The notes beneath the pieces are model-generated. The model did no database searches. It was given only the letters and a program-made list of their open reading frames with translations, and was not told where the DNA came from. From NCBI RefSeq assembly GCF_015353075.1, contig NZ_CP064187.1, positions 1,054,001 through 1,118,000 of the forward strand: 64,000 nt of DNA, in the 5' to 3' direction. The first letter of the stretch is position 1. Each line of letters begins with the position of its first letter. This DNA is from Rhizobium sp. 007. GTDB lineage: Bacteria; Pseudomonadota; Alphaproteobacteria; Rhizobiales; Rhizobiaceae. Positions 8,169 to 17,462 of the stretch are shown here, one piece after another. The translations under genes were made by a program, and so were the position numbers.

Positions 8169-9715
8169 TAGGCGTTTTCCGTGTTGAGCAACCGCACCGG
8201 CGTCAGGAACAATATCTTGAGATCGAACCAGAGCGACCAGTTCTCGATATAGTAGAGGTCGTAGGCGGTGCGGAACTTGATCTTGTCGTCATTGTCGATC
8301 TCGCCGCGCCAGCCGTTGATCTGCGCCCAGCCGGTCACGCCGGGCTTCACGCGGTGACGGGCGAAATAGCCTTCCACGATGTCGCCCCAGGCGCGATCTT
8401 TGGTCTGCGCCAGGACTGCATGCGGCCGGGGGCCGACGAGCGAGAGATCGCCTTTCAGCACATTGAACAGTTGCGGCAATTCATCGATCGAGGACTTGCG
8501 GATGAAGCGGCCGACCGGCGTCACGCGCGGATCGCCCTTGGTCACTACGACCTTGGCGATGTGATCGCTCATGTTGGTGTACATCGAACGGAACTTGAAG
8601 ACGTTGATGACCTCATTGTTGAAGCCGTGCCGCTTCTGCATGAAGAAGACTGGACCCTTGGACGTCAGCTTGATTGCAATGGCCGTCAGGATCATCACCG
8701 GCCAGAGCAAAGCAAGCGCAAGCGATGCGAAGAAGACATCGAAGCCGCGTTTGGCGACAGAGTCCCAATCGCGGATCGGCTTCTTGAAAATGTCGAGCAT
8801 CGGCACGGAGCCGATATGCGAATAGGCACGCGGCCGGAACCGCAGGCGATTGGCATGTGCCGCAAGGCGGATATCGACCGGCAGGATCCAAAGTTTTTTG
8901 AGAAGCTGCAGGATGCGCGCCTCGGCGCTGAGCGGCAGCGCGATAATCAGCATGTCGATCCGGGTCAGCCGTACGAATTCGACCAGTTCGGCAACGGTGC
9001 CGAGCTTCGGATAGCCGGCGACCATGACCGGCGAGCGCTTCTCGCCCCGGTCGTCGAAGATGCCGCATATGCGGATGTCGTTGTCTGCCTGCTGCTCGAG
9101 AACGCGGATCAGATCCTTGGCAGGTTCGCCGCCGCCGACGATCACGGCGCGGCGCTCCATGACGCCGTTGCGCGCCCAGTTGCGGATGCCGTAGGCGACC
9201 AGGAAGCGTGAGCCGAGCAGGAAGATTGAGGCAAGCGAGAACCAGGCGACATGCAGGTTTATCTCTGCCCATGCGAGATCGCGGAAGAGCGAAAAGATCA
9301 CTTCCGTTACGGCAAAGGCAGCCGCCCAGGCGCCGAAGATGCGCGGCAGCAGGCGAATGCGGGCCCGCAGCGCCGGAATGGAATAGGTATCCGAAAGCTG
9401 CAGCGCCATGACGCCCAACGCCGCCGCGGCGGCTGCTATGCCCGCCCGCGCGCCAAGGCTTTCGCTGCCGTCTCCAGGCCAGATCAGGAAGGCGAGCAGC
9501 CCGATTGCGAATTGCGAGACGAATTCGAAGAGGCGTAGCTGGCCGATGACCATCGACGGGGAACGCGTTCCCTCGCGGAACTGTTCGGCAATCTGCCGGG
9601 CATAGGCGTTGATCTCTCCCGGGGTTTCCCTCCCGCCACCGTCTGCGCTGGCAGCGGAAACCCGCTTGCGCAGGGCTTCCACGTCGAACTGATCGCTCTT
9701 TTCTGCTTTGTTCAT
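8165..9715 (-). CDS. Undecaprenyl-phosphate sugar phosphotransferase (WbaP/ExoY type)
   Basis: 516 aa. The N-terminal half holds four transmembrane segments and a CoA-binding-like Rossmann region (VIVGGGEPAKDLIRVLE...IRICGIFDD). The C-terminal bacterial sugar transferase domain has KRGFDVFFASLALALLWPVM, VFFMQKRHGFNNEVINVFKFRSM in order, then RKSSIDELPQLFNVLKGDLSLVGPRP and KPGVTGWAQINGWRGE. It transfers a hexose-1-phosphate to undecaprenyl phosphate, starting repeat-unit assembly at the inner membrane. It resembles the polyprenyl glycosylphosphotransferases of the UPP/APS adhesin clusters. Confidence 0.93.
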   Translation of the reverse strand: MNKAEKSDQFDVEALRKRVSAASADGGGRETPGEINAYARQIAEQFREGTRSPSMVIGQLRLFEFVSQFAIGLLAFLIWPGDGSESLGARAGIAAAAAALGVMALQLSDTYSIPALRARIRLLPRIFGAWAAAFAVTEVIFSLFRDLAWAEINLHVAWFSLASIFLLGSRFLVAYGIRNWARNGVMERRAVIVGGGEPAKDLIRVLEQQADNDIRICGIFDDRGEKRSPVMVAGYPKLGTVAELVEFVRLTRIDMLIIALPLSAEARILQLLKKLWILPVDIRLAAHANRLRFRPRAYSHIGSVPMLDIFKKPIRDWDSVAKRGFDVFFASLALALLWPVMILTAIAIKLTSKGPVFFMQKRHGFNNEVINVFKFRSMYTNMSDHIAKVVVTKGDPRVTPVGRFIRKSSIDELPQLFNVLKGDLSLVGPRPHAVLAQTKDRAWGDIVEGYFARHRVKPGVTGWAQINGWRGEIDNDDKIKFRTAYDLYYIENWSLWFDLKILFLTPVRLLNTENAY

Positions 9716-9761
9716 AAGGCTTCAGCCGCTCGTTGTTTCAAACGGCATTAGCAGAAAGGCC

Positions 9762-10943
9762 CTAAGAAAGATTTACGGATGCCTCATAGGTTTCGGAGGC
9801 TGAAGACCCCTCCGCGAGCGCGTGGTACAGTTTCAGGACATCTCTTGCCATTACGGAAGAGGAAAAAACGGACTTCACCGAGTCGATCGAAGGCATCACG
9901 GCATTATGCCAGCCGGGTGTCGTCAGCGCGTCGGCCATGACGCGGGCTAGGTCATCCGCGTTGTCGGGCGCGACGAGGGCAGGGCTGCTCCTGCCGAGCA
10001 CTTCCGGAATGCCGCCGACGCGGCTGGCGATGACCGTCTTTCCGGCGCCGAGCCCTTCGAGGATGATGTAGGGCATTGCTTCGGCGCGGGATGGCACCAC
10101 CAGGTTCTGCGCCATCGCGAAGGCTTCCTGCACACGCATCGGCGGCAGCATGCCGATACGCTTGCCGAGGCCGCGCTCGACCATCATGTCGCGGTATTTC
10201 TCCCGGTCCGGCCCGTCGCCGATCATCAGCGCGGAAAGAGGGCGACCAATCAGCCGCTCGGTCTTGGCAAATGCATCCACAAACAGATCGGGACCCTTAA
10301 GGTCCCGGAGCATGCCGACATAGATGAAATGTACGGCATCGGATCGTGTCGGAATGATCTGGAAATCCCGCTCCCCGATCCCGTTGTAGATCAGCCGCGT
10401 CATGGGTCTCGGCCGGCCCACTTTCTGCGCATAGGTGTCGCGCTCGTATTCGCAGATGAAGACGAGGGCATCAGTGAAATATTCCTGCAACCGCTCCATC
10501 CGCAGGACGAACTGTCCGGTGAGCGACGAGCGGGAATAGTGCAGGCTTCCGCCGTGGGCGGTATAGAGGCGGGCTACGCGATACCTGTTCACCCGCAAGG
10601 CTGAGCCGACAAGGCGCGCGAGCACGCCGCCCTTGGCGCCGTGTCCGTGCAGCACGTCCGGCCGCAAACTTTTGATTTTCTTGTATGTCTCCCATATCAC
10701 GCCGATATCGGAAAGCGCCACGGAACGCCGGATCGGTATGCGCGTCAGCCCGAGCGAGAGAAAGGGACGGATATCGTCGAAAAGCCGGTCCTCGTGCTCG
10801 CCGCCGGTGGAGCTGTCGCAGAGGATGCCGATCTCATGCCCGGCCGTGCTGTGTTCTTCCACCAGATCGCGGACATGGCGAAATATCCCGCCGACGGGCG
10901 ATCTGAAACAATGGAGTATGCGGAGGGGGCGCTGTTCTGCCAT
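9762..10943 (-). CDS. Glycosyltransferase family 4
   Basis: 393 aa. N-terminal GT-B acceptor domain beginning RILHCFRSPVGGIFRHVRDLVEEH (glycine-rich loop) and C-terminal donor domain with YVGMLRDLKGPDLFVDAF, the ALMIGDGPDREKY turn and the EX7E-like segment PSRAEAMPYIILEGLGAGKTVIAS. It adds a sugar to the lipid-linked repeat in the cytoplasm; donor and linkage cannot be read from the sequence. Lies between the Wza-type gene (6 bases) and the glycosylphosphotransferase gene (46 bases). Confidence 0.9.
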   Translation of the reverse strand: MAEQRPLRILHCFRSPVGGIFRHVRDLVEEHSTAGHEIGILCDSSTGGEHEDRLFDDIRPFLSLGLTRIPIRRSVALSDIGVIWETYKKIKSLRPDVLHGHGAKGGVLARLVGSALRVNRYRVARLYTAHGGSLHYSRSSLTGQFVLRMERLQEYFTDALVFICEYERDTYAQKVGRPRPMTRLIYNGIGERDFQIIPTRSDAVHFIYVGMLRDLKGPDLFVDAFAKTERLIGRPLSALMIGDGPDREKYRDMMVERGLGKRIGMLPPMRVQEAFAMAQNLVVPSRAEAMPYIILEGLGAGKTVIASRVGGIPEVLGRSSPALVAPDNADDLARVMADALTTPGWHNAVMPSIDSVKSVFSSSVMARDVLKLYHALAEGSSASETYEASVNLS

Positions 10944-10949
10944 CAGCGA

Positions 10950-11540
10950 TCAGAACAGCCGTTCGCGGACATAGATCGTGTCGCCGGCGATGATTGAGGA
11001 CGAAATGTTGACGCGTCCGGTCAGCACCTGGCCGTTGATCTTGCGGGTGACGTCGACCGTGCCCTGATTGGCGCGGGAGGTGAAGCCGCCGGCAACGGCG
11101 ATCGCGTTCTGCACCGTCATGCCCGGTACATAGGAATACTGGCCGGGCTGACCGACTTCACCCATGATGAAGATGGAACGGTAGCGGTCGACATCGATCG
11201 TCACATCGGGATCGCGCAGATAACCCTGCTGCAACTTCTGGGCGATCTGGCCGGAAAGCTGCTGCAGCGTGCGTCCGCGCGCCGGCACCTGTCCGACGAG
11301 CGGGAAGGCGATGTAGCCTGCCTGATCGACCATATAGGTATTGGTCATGCTCGGCTGATCGAAAACGGTGATGCGCAGCCGGTCGCCGCTGTCGAGCGTA
11401 TAGGGCTGGATCGTTGCCTGATTGAAAGCTCTCGGCGCGGGCTTATAGGTGTTGCAACCGCTCAATGCCGCCGTCATGGCGACAAGGCTCAGAGCCAGAA
11501 GCGTCTTGGGCTGGACGAAAAGCATCCGCGTTATGCTCAC
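10950..11540 (-). CDS. Wza-type polysaccharide export lipoprotein
   Basis: 196 aa. Signal sequence with lipobox LSGC (Cys at about residue 29), then the Poly_export domain (LDSGDRLRITVFDQPSMTNTYMVDQAGYIAFP) and a single SLBB-type segment (IFIMGEVGQPGQYSYVPGMTVQNAIAVAGG). Shorter than E. coli Wza, as in many rhizobial exporters, so it lacks the C-terminal outer-membrane helix of Wza. It should form the periplasmic/outer-membrane exit path together with the divergently encoded Wzc-like protein. First gene of the minus-strand operon. Confidence 0.9.
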   Translation of the reverse strand: MSITRMLFVQPKTLLALSLVAMTAALSGCNTYKPAPRAFNQATIQPYTLDSGDRLRITVFDQPSMTNTYMVDQAGYIAFPLVGQVPARGRTLQQLSGQIAQKLQQGYLRDPDVTIDVDRYRSIFIMGEVGQPGQYSYVPGMTVQNAIAVAGGFTSRANQGTVDVTRKINGQVLTGRVNISSSIIAGDTIYVRERLF

Positions 11541-11717
11541 AGGAAACGAACTCGGTGCTGCCGTTATCGATCCGTTAGGGTTAATGGCTGGTAAAAATAC
11601 GCCGCATTTTTTGCTTTTTGCCCGTCACGCTTCGCTTTGCTTACGCCGGGCAACATTAACCCTCGGGTTACTATAGTCGTTTACGCTTCGCGCCATGTTT
11701 GTTCTCGGAGTACGAGT
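11541..11717. promoter_or_regulatory. Divergent promoter region of the polysaccharide cluster
   Basis: 177 bases between the Wza-type (minus) and Wzc-like (plus) genes must hold both promoters. It is the most AT-rich part of the cluster. I cannot identify a specific operator. Confidence 0.45.
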
Positions 11718-13856
11718 ATGTCCGGCGTAACGGGTAATCAGGATGTGGACATCGACCTTGGCCAGCTCGTTCGAGCCGTCTGGGCCCGCCGGCTGAAGGT
11801 TGTCGCCGTCACGCTGATCGGGGCAGGGGTCGCCTTTGCCGGCGCCAAGATGATCTCGCCGAAATACAGTGCCGAAACGCGTCTGCTGATCGAGCAGCGT
11901 GCACCGGCTTTCGCCAACACCCAATCGAACGACGGCAATGCCGGTCCGCTGCTCGACGAGTTGAACATTGCGAGCCAGGTTCAGCTTCTGCAGTCCGCCG
12001 ATATCATCAAGCAGGTCATCAACAGCGAGAAGCTCTATGAGCTGCCTGAATTCGACGATGCCGTCAACGGCTCTGCGCTGAGCGACATCCTTGTGGCGCT
12101 CCATATCAAGAAGAACCCGCTTGAAAATCCGCCTGAAGAGCGCGTGATCGATGCGTTCATCGAGCGCCTTCAGGTCTACCAGGTTCCCGGTTCGCGCGTC
12201 ATCGGCATCACCTTCACGTCGAAGGATCCGAAGATTGCCGCGCGCATTCCGAATGCCATGGCGAATGTCTATCTCGCGACGCAGAGCGGCGCCAAACTCG
12301 ATACGAACTCGGAGGCCACCCGTTGGCTCGAGCCGGAAATCGAGAACCTTCGCAAGAAGGTAAACGACGCCGAGCAGAAGGTTGCCGAATACCGCGCCAA
12401 GCACGGTCTCCTGCCGACGAACGGAGGCAGCAACTTTCCGCAGCAGCAGCTGAACGATATCTCTGTTGAGCTGACCCGCGTACGCGGCGAAAAGGCGAAT
12501 GCCGAGGCGCGCGCCCAGTCCGTCCGCAACGCGCTCGCCTCCGGTGAGGCGTCGGATACGTTGCCGGACATCATGTCCTCGCAGTCGATGCAGCGGCTGA
12601 AGGGCACTGAGTCGGGCCTCCAGTCGCAGATTTCCGATCTCAGCACGTCGCTGCTCAACAACCATCCGAAGTTGAAGAGCCTGCGGGCGCAGCTTGCAGA
12701 CATCAAGACGCAGATCCGCCAGGAGACGCAAAAGATCCTGGCCAGCGTAGAGGGCGAGGCGAAGGTCGCCGGCCTTCGTGCTGCCGAACTCGAGCGCCAG
12801 TCCGGCACGTTGCGGGCAAACAGCGCCCAGGCGGGCGAAGACGAGGTCGGCCTCAATGCCCTGCAGCGCGAGGCGAACGCCCAGCGCCAGCTGCTCGAGA
12901 CCTACCTCGCTCGCTACCGGGAAGCCGCTTCCCGCGCCGACAGCAATTCGAGTCCGGCGGATGCGCGCATCGTCTCGCGCGCCATCGAGCCTGTCGATCC
13001 GTACTTCCCGAAGGTCGTGCCGATCGTCGTCGTCGCTGCCGTCGCGACGTTGGTCATGAGCGCGATCGTCATCATGCTCGCGGAACTTTTCAGCGGCCGG
13101 GCACTGCGTCCGGTCGACGGCAGCGTCGAGCCGGCTGCGCCGATCGAAGAAAAAACGCAGGCCGCCGCTGCGCCGAAAGCCAAGCGTGACGTCAAGCCCA
13201 GCATGCTTTCGGCACCGGTGGAAGAAGAGCCTGCGCAGGAGGCGCCTGCACCTTTGGAAGACGAAAGCGAATTCTCGATCAGCTCTGTCGCCCATTATCT
13301 CACGAGCAGCCGGGCAACGCTCGCTGTCGCGATATCGCCGACTGGCGACGATGGTTCCGCGGCGACCGTTTCGCTGGCCCGCGCGCTTGCCGACGTCGGT
13401 CAGCGCGTGGTTCTGGTCGACATGACCGGCTCCGGCTATCCGACCGAGTTGATGGGCGACGACCCGAATGCGCCGGGCGTCACCGATCTGCTCTGCGGCG
13501 CTGCCGCTTTCGGCGAAACGATCCATGGCGACCGTGATTCAGATGCTCATCTGATCCCGCAGGGCATCAGCGACATCCGTCAGGCGATGCGCGGCGCAGA
13601 CCGGCTTTCGCTGCTGCTCGACGCATTGTCCTCAGCCTATGATCTCGTGATTGTCGAGTGCGGTGCAGCCGATGTTGCCGGCGTCTCCCGCCTGACGCGC
13701 AGCAAGGATGTCGAGATCATCCTTTCGATGCCGGACGTGATCGAAGAGGAGTTCGTCGTCGCGATGACGGAATTCGAAAAGGCGGGCTATCAGCGCGTCG
13801 TGCTGATGTCCGGCGACGAGACAATTGCGGAGGACCTCCCGCGCCGCGCGGCCTGA
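11718..13856 (+). CDS. Wzc-like polysaccharide co-polymerase with degenerate P-loop
   Basis: 712 aa from the ATG at 11718 (GGAG site 7 bases upstream). Wzz domain with first TM (about 20-45, VVAVTLIGAGVAFAGAKM), long periplasmic coiled-coil (about 200-400), GNVR region with DSNSSPADARIVSRAIEPVDP, second TM (VVPIVVVAAVATLVMSAIVIM), a Pro/Ala/Glu-rich linker, and a BY-kinase/ParA-like Rossmann domain (about 535-700). Where the Walker A Lys should be, residues near 543 read PTGDDGSAAT, with no GK[ST]; the C-terminus RRAA has no tyrosine cluster. It probably controls chain length and export without autokinase activity. Confidence 0.88.
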   Translation: MSGVTGNQDVDIDLGQLVRAVWARRLKVVAVTLIGAGVAFAGAKMISPKYSAETRLLIEQRAPAFANTQSNDGNAGPLLDELNIASQVQLLQSADIIKQVINSEKLYELPEFDDAVNGSALSDILVALHIKKNPLENPPEERVIDAFIERLQVYQVPGSRVIGITFTSKDPKIAARIPNAMANVYLATQSGAKLDTNSEATRWLEPEIENLRKKVNDAEQKVAEYRAKHGLLPTNGGSNFPQQQLNDISVELTRVRGEKANAEARAQSVRNALASGEASDTLPDIMSSQSMQRLKGTESGLQSQISDLSTSLLNNHPKLKSLRAQLADIKTQIRQETQKILASVEGEAKVAGLRAAELERQSGTLRANSAQAGEDEVGLNALQREANAQRQLLETYLARYREAASRADSNSSPADARIVSRAIEPVDPYFPKVVPIVVVAAVATLVMSAIVIMLAELFSGRALRPVDGSVEPAAPIEEKTQAAAAPKAKRDVKPSMLSAPVEEEPAQEAPAPLEDESEFSISSVAHYLTSSRATLAVAISPTGDDGSAATVSLARALADVGQRVVLVDMTGSGYPTELMGDDPNAPGVTDLLCGAAAFGETIHGDRDSDAHLIPQGISDIRQAMRGADRLSLLLDALSSAYDLVIVECGAADVAGVSRLTRSKDVEIILSMPDVIEEEFVVAMTEFEKAGYQRVVLMSGDETIAEDLPRRAA

Positions 13857-15080
13857 TCAGACGCCGATCTTTGAACGAGCGCGCTGCGCGAATTTATAGA
13901 GGCCGGGCCGAGCCTTGATGTGGGCCTTGCTCCGCGTGATGGCCCGGTGCGCAAGCCCGGCGATCCTTCCCACGAAGGACAGCGGCAGCACTATATCGTG
14001 ATGATCCGTTTCGATCGGTGCCCAAGAACGTTTGTAGACCTGATCGCCGAGACCGAAATCGAAGAGGGTGACGCCCGTCCCGTGCAATTTGGAAATCATC
14101 TGCCAAAAGAGGAATTCGCCCGGGCTTGCATCCGCCGCAATGCTTTCGTTGATCGAACTGAACTGGCAGATCACGTGATCGCCCTTGCGCGAGATACCGG
14201 ATAGCGCAGCGATATGCCCTTCGTTTTCGCCCTTGAGGCGGATCGCATGCATCTCAAGCCCGAAATCGTCGCCCTCGCGGATATCGATCAGGCCATGGAG
14301 AAAGGTCCGCGTTTCGGCGTCCGCAAACACGTCGGGCAGCCCGAGTGCCTTGAAGCGCTCGGCCTTCTGAGCGAAGAACTGGTCAAGAAAGGCGTGCTGC
14401 TGGCCGGCCGTCCCGCCAGCGACATAGTCGAAGCCGCCGATGGCTTCGAGCCGTTTCGACTGCACCCGGAACTTCTTCCGGCGGCTCTTGGAGTTCAATT
14501 GCCTGAGCGTCGCCTCGAAATTTTCAAGCAGCGGCAGCTGATAGGCGTGGTTCTGGTTCTGCACCAATGGCAACAGACCGAGCGGGCTCTTCTGGCCGCG
14601 CCATTCCAGCGGGATGTTCTGCAAGAGCAGCAGATCGGCCTTGCCGCGAAGGGCGTGACGAAGGCTCTCGGCGAAGCAGTGCGCATCGAGGTCAACGGCG
14701 CGGCGCAGAAAATGCTCCGTGATAAGTCCGGTATTGATGTTGCTGTGATTGGCGCCGATGAATTTCGCGATCCGCACGCCATGGGAGCGCTCGATTTCGA
14801 CCGGCAGGATAAAGGCCGATTCTGGCCCGCAGACGCCTCGCAAAATGGCGAGCGGCCGCCGATAGGCGCCGACCCAGCTATGGCACCAGTCATAGCCCTG
14901 ATGGAGAGACGTCAGATTGTCGAGCTCCAAGGCGCGCCAATCCTTTTCCAGCGGCGCCATTGTGTCGAAGACCGTGACATCGAGTTCCGCGCTCAGCGAG
15001 CGAGGGTTCGCAATGCCTTCCTCGACTTTCGCCGCTTCGTCGAGCGGTCGTTGATGGGCATCGAGCTTTTGCGTCTGCAC
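13857..15080 (-). CDS. BioF2-like/FemAB-type acyltransferase
   Basis: 407 aa of the COG5653 (CelD/BioF2-like, GNAT-fold) group: N-terminal VTVFDTMAPLEKDWRALE, LHQGYDWCHSWVGAYRRPLAILRG, central RQLNSKSRRKKFRVQSKRLE and LKGENEGHIAALSGI, and the C-terminal STGEF-like ASPGEFLFWQMISKLHGTGVTLFDFGLGDQVYKRSW. Such proteins acylate sugars or amino sugars; here it may modify the exported polysaccharide. Its stop immediately abuts the stop of the Wzc-like gene (convergent, no gap), so transcription from both sides collides unless regulated. Confidence 0.82.
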   Translation of the reverse strand: MQTQKLDAHQRPLDEAAKVEEGIANPRSLSAELDVTVFDTMAPLEKDWRALELDNLTSLHQGYDWCHSWVGAYRRPLAILRGVCGPESAFILPVEIERSHGVRIAKFIGANHSNINTGLITEHFLRRAVDLDAHCFAESLRHALRGKADLLLLQNIPLEWRGQKSPLGLLPLVQNQNHAYQLPLLENFEATLRQLNSKSRRKKFRVQSKRLEAIGGFDYVAGGTAGQQHAFLDQFFAQKAERFKALGLPDVFADAETRTFLHGLIDIREGDDFGLEMHAIRLKGENEGHIAALSGISRKGDHVICQFSSINESIAADASPGEFLFWQMISKLHGTGVTLFDFGLGDQVYKRSWAPIETDHHDIVLPLSFVGRIAGLAHRAITRSKAHIKARPGLYKFAQRARSKIGV

Positions 15081-15203
15081 GGGTCTTCTCCGGTCAAGAT
15101 GGCTTGGCCGGAAGCATAAAGGGCGAGCGCCTTCATTTGGCTTAAATGCAATAGGGCAGACCGTCTTTTCCGCGGATCACGGTTATTCCGGCGTTAACGG
15201 CGT

Positions 15204-15413
15204 TCACTTCTGCCGCGGACCGGCCATCCATTTGATGATCAGCATCGCCGGCAGGACCCAGACAAGGCCCGTCACCGAGAAATAGAGGAGGTGGACCCAC
15301 CACGACGATTCCCCAAGTGTCGCGACGGCAATCGTGTTCGCCAAAAGCGCATAAAGAAGCACGAGAACGACGATGAGGATCGTGCCGATGAATTTGCGCA
15401 AGCGGATGGGCAT
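15204..15413 (-). CDS. DUF2842 inner-membrane protein
   Basis: 69 aa from the ATG at 15413 (GAGAGAATTC upstream). Matches the DUF2842 pattern [20 protein letters not shown] with two transmembrane helices (about 9-30 and 45-62) and a short basic end. A small alphaproteobacterial membrane protein of unknown function, classically divergent from or next to the heme A synthase gene, as here. A role in respiratory-chain assembly is only an inference from position. Confidence 0.8.
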   Translation of the reverse strand: MPIRLRKFIGTILIVVLVLLYALLANTIAVATLGESSWWVHLLYFSVTGLVWVLPAMLIIKWMAGPRQK

Positions 15414-15524
15414 GAATTCTCTTTCCGGAGTATGTGGACCCGCGCGACGGCATGCCGCAAAGGTTCGGGGCTTGTTTTGCATGAGCCGTTGGGGCAAATC
15501 AACTGCCGGAAAGAAGGAACAATC

Positions 15525-16628
15525 ATGGCCGTCGCGAACTTGACCACGCAACAGACGATCTTGAGCGAGGTCCGCAGGTTGGACCGGAACCGCCGCGCAC
15601 TGCGCATCTGGCTGGGTATCGTGCTCCTCGCGCTCGTCTGTCTCGTGCTCGTCGGCGGCGCGACGCGTCTTACCAATTCCGGCCTTTCGATCACGGAATG
15701 GAAGCCGATCCACGGCGTCATTCCGCCGCTCACTGCCGCTGAATGGGAGGAAGAATTCAAGCTCTACCAGCGCATTCCCGAATTCCAGCAGCTAAACAGC
15801 GACATGACCGTGGAGGATTTCAAGACCATCTTCTGGTGGGAATGGGCGCACCGGCTGATCGCCCGCGGGATCGGCGTCATCTTCGCTCTGCCGCTTGTCT
15901 TTTTCTGGCTGACGGGCATGGTCGAACGGCGGCTGCGCTGGCCGCTCGCCGGCATCCTGGCGCTCGGAGGCCTGCAGGGCTTCATCGGCTGGTGGATGGT
16001 CTCGTCCGGTCTTTCGGTGCGGACCGACGTCAGCCAGTATCGCCTCGCGGCGCACCTCGTCATGGCCTGTCTGATTTTCGCCGCCTGCATGTGGATCATG
16101 CGCGGCCTTTCCCCGCATTCGAACGACGCCGCGCCCACCGAAAGCTCGCGGGCATGGGCGGCGATAATTGCCATTTTCGCGCTCTTCCAGATCTATCTCG
16201 GCGCGCTGGTGGCCGGTCTTGATGCCGGCTTCACCTACAATACCTGGCCGCTGATGGACGGCGCGATCATCCCCTCCGATCTTCTCATCCAAAAGCCCGC
16301 TTGGATCAATTTCTTCGAAAACCCGAAGACCGTTCAATTCTTCCATCGCGCCGGCGCCTACGTGCTCTTCGCGCTCGCTTTCATCAATATGGTGGTTGCG
16401 CTCCGCGCAGCTCCCCAAACCACACACGCCCGCCGCGCTGTCGTTCTCTTCGCGCTCGTCACGCTGCAGGCCGCAATCGGCATCGCTACGCTCCTTCTGC
16501 AGGTCCCGTTTCATTGGGGTCTTTTACATCAGGCAGGCGCCCTGATCGTCTTGGGCTTCGCCGTCGCCAACTGGCGCGGCTTCTACGGTGAGTTTGCGCA
16601 CGACACGATGATTGCGGAAAGGGACTGA
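15525..16628 (+). CDS. ctaA: Heme A synthase (COX15/CtaA)
   Basis: 367 aa from the ATG at 15525 (AAGGAAC site). Oxidises heme O to heme A for the aa3-type cytochrome oxidase, in the inner membrane. Eight hydrophobic segments; conserved heme-ligand histidines in [33 protein letters not shown] and [11 protein letters not shown]; the [18 protein letters not shown] loop is diagnostic. Frame opens upstream at 15291, but that is the shadow of the DUF2842 region. Single gene, divergent from DUF2842. Confidence 0.95.
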   Translation: MAVANLTTQQTILSEVRRLDRNRRALRIWLGIVLLALVCLVLVGGATRLTNSGLSITEWKPIHGVIPPLTAAEWEEEFKLYQRIPEFQQLNSDMTVEDFKTIFWWEWAHRLIARGIGVIFALPLVFFWLTGMVERRLRWPLAGILALGGLQGFIGWWMVSSGLSVRTDVSQYRLAAHLVMACLIFAACMWIMRGLSPHSNDAAPTESSRAWAAIIAIFALFQIYLGALVAGLDAGFTYNTWPLMDGAIIPSDLLIQKPAWINFFENPKTVQFFHRAGAYVLFALAFINMVVALRAAPQTTHARRAVVLFALVTLQAAIGIATLLLQVPFHWGLLHQAGALIVLGFAVANWRGFYGEFAHDTMIAERD

Positions 16629-16649
16629 GCAGGAGGTTGCGTCAGGCGC

Positions 16650-17441
16650 TTACCGCAAGATCCCGTCGAGCGCTGGCATGCCGATGATGGCGGCCGCGGC
16701 GATGAGCAAATAGCAGATCAGCCGGAACGTGCTCTCCTTCGCCAAGCCGAACAGCTTCGAGCCGCCATAGAGGCCGAGCGCATAGCCCGGCAGGATGACG
16801 GGCGTCAGAGCAAAGACGGCCTGCACGAAAAGCCCTCCGGCATAATAGCTGATTGCGCTGAAGCAGGTGGAGATCGAGAAGTAGAGGATGACATTTGCCC
16901 GGACGCGGGTAAACTCGCTCTTGCCGCCGAGCCAATAGGCAACGACCGGCGGGCCGCCAAGCTGTGCCGCGCCGCTGAAAAGACCGGCGATAAGGCCGAC
17001 CCCGGCACTGAGCGGCGCGCGCGGCTCGCCGTGATGGCGCCAGCCTGACAAGAGGAGCGCCAGCAGCGATATAGCCACGGCGGTGATGATCCAGCGCAGC
17101 GTCAAGGTATCCATCAGCGCAAGTGCAACTGTGCCCGCGGGAACGCCGAGAGCCGCGCCGATCGCCATCGCGAAGACTTCACGCCGGTTGGCGCTGCGCC
17201 AGGCAGGCGGGATCATCCCAAGTGTCGCAAGCCCGTCGATGAGAAGCAAAACGGGAGAAATCAGCTTCGGGCCGACAATCGCGCCGCCAAGCGGAATGAA
17301 GATCAGCGCCGCCCCGAAGCCCGAAAAGCCGCGCGCGAGCCCGGCAATGAAGGCAAAGAAGATTAGCGCATAGATGCCGTGATCCGGCAGCGCAGCGGAA
17401 AACCATTCAGCAACGCCGGCCGAAAGCGTATCGATCGGCAT
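16650..17441 (-). CDS. TauE/SafE family anion permease
   Basis: 263 aa with about eight TM helices and the family repeat GFSGFGAALIFIPLGGAIVGPK plus LLSGAAQLGGPPVVAYWLGG. Family members export or import sulfur-containing anions such as sulfite or sulfoacetate. Nothing nearby fixes the substrate. Divergence from argC is absent: it follows argC on the minus strand after 21 bases and could share its transcript. Confidence 0.85.
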   Translation of the reverse strand: MPIDTLSAGVAEWFSAALPDHGIYALIFFAFIAGLARGFSGFGAALIFIPLGGAIVGPKLISPVLLLIDGLATLGMIPPAWRSANRREVFAMAIGAALGVPAGTVALALMDTLTLRWIITAVAISLLALLLSGWRHHGEPRAPLSAGVGLIAGLFSGAAQLGGPPVVAYWLGGKSEFTRVRANVILYFSISTCFSAISYYAGGLFVQAVFALTPVILPGYALGLYGGSKLFGLAKESTFRLICYLLIAAAAIIGMPALDGILR

Positions 17442-17462
17442 GTCCTTGGGGCTCCGGAAGGT

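Noticed and set aside
11625..13526. 633-codon minus-strand frame over the Wzc-like gene
   Set aside because: Mirror of a real plus-strand gene; composition is a GC-rich antisense artefact.
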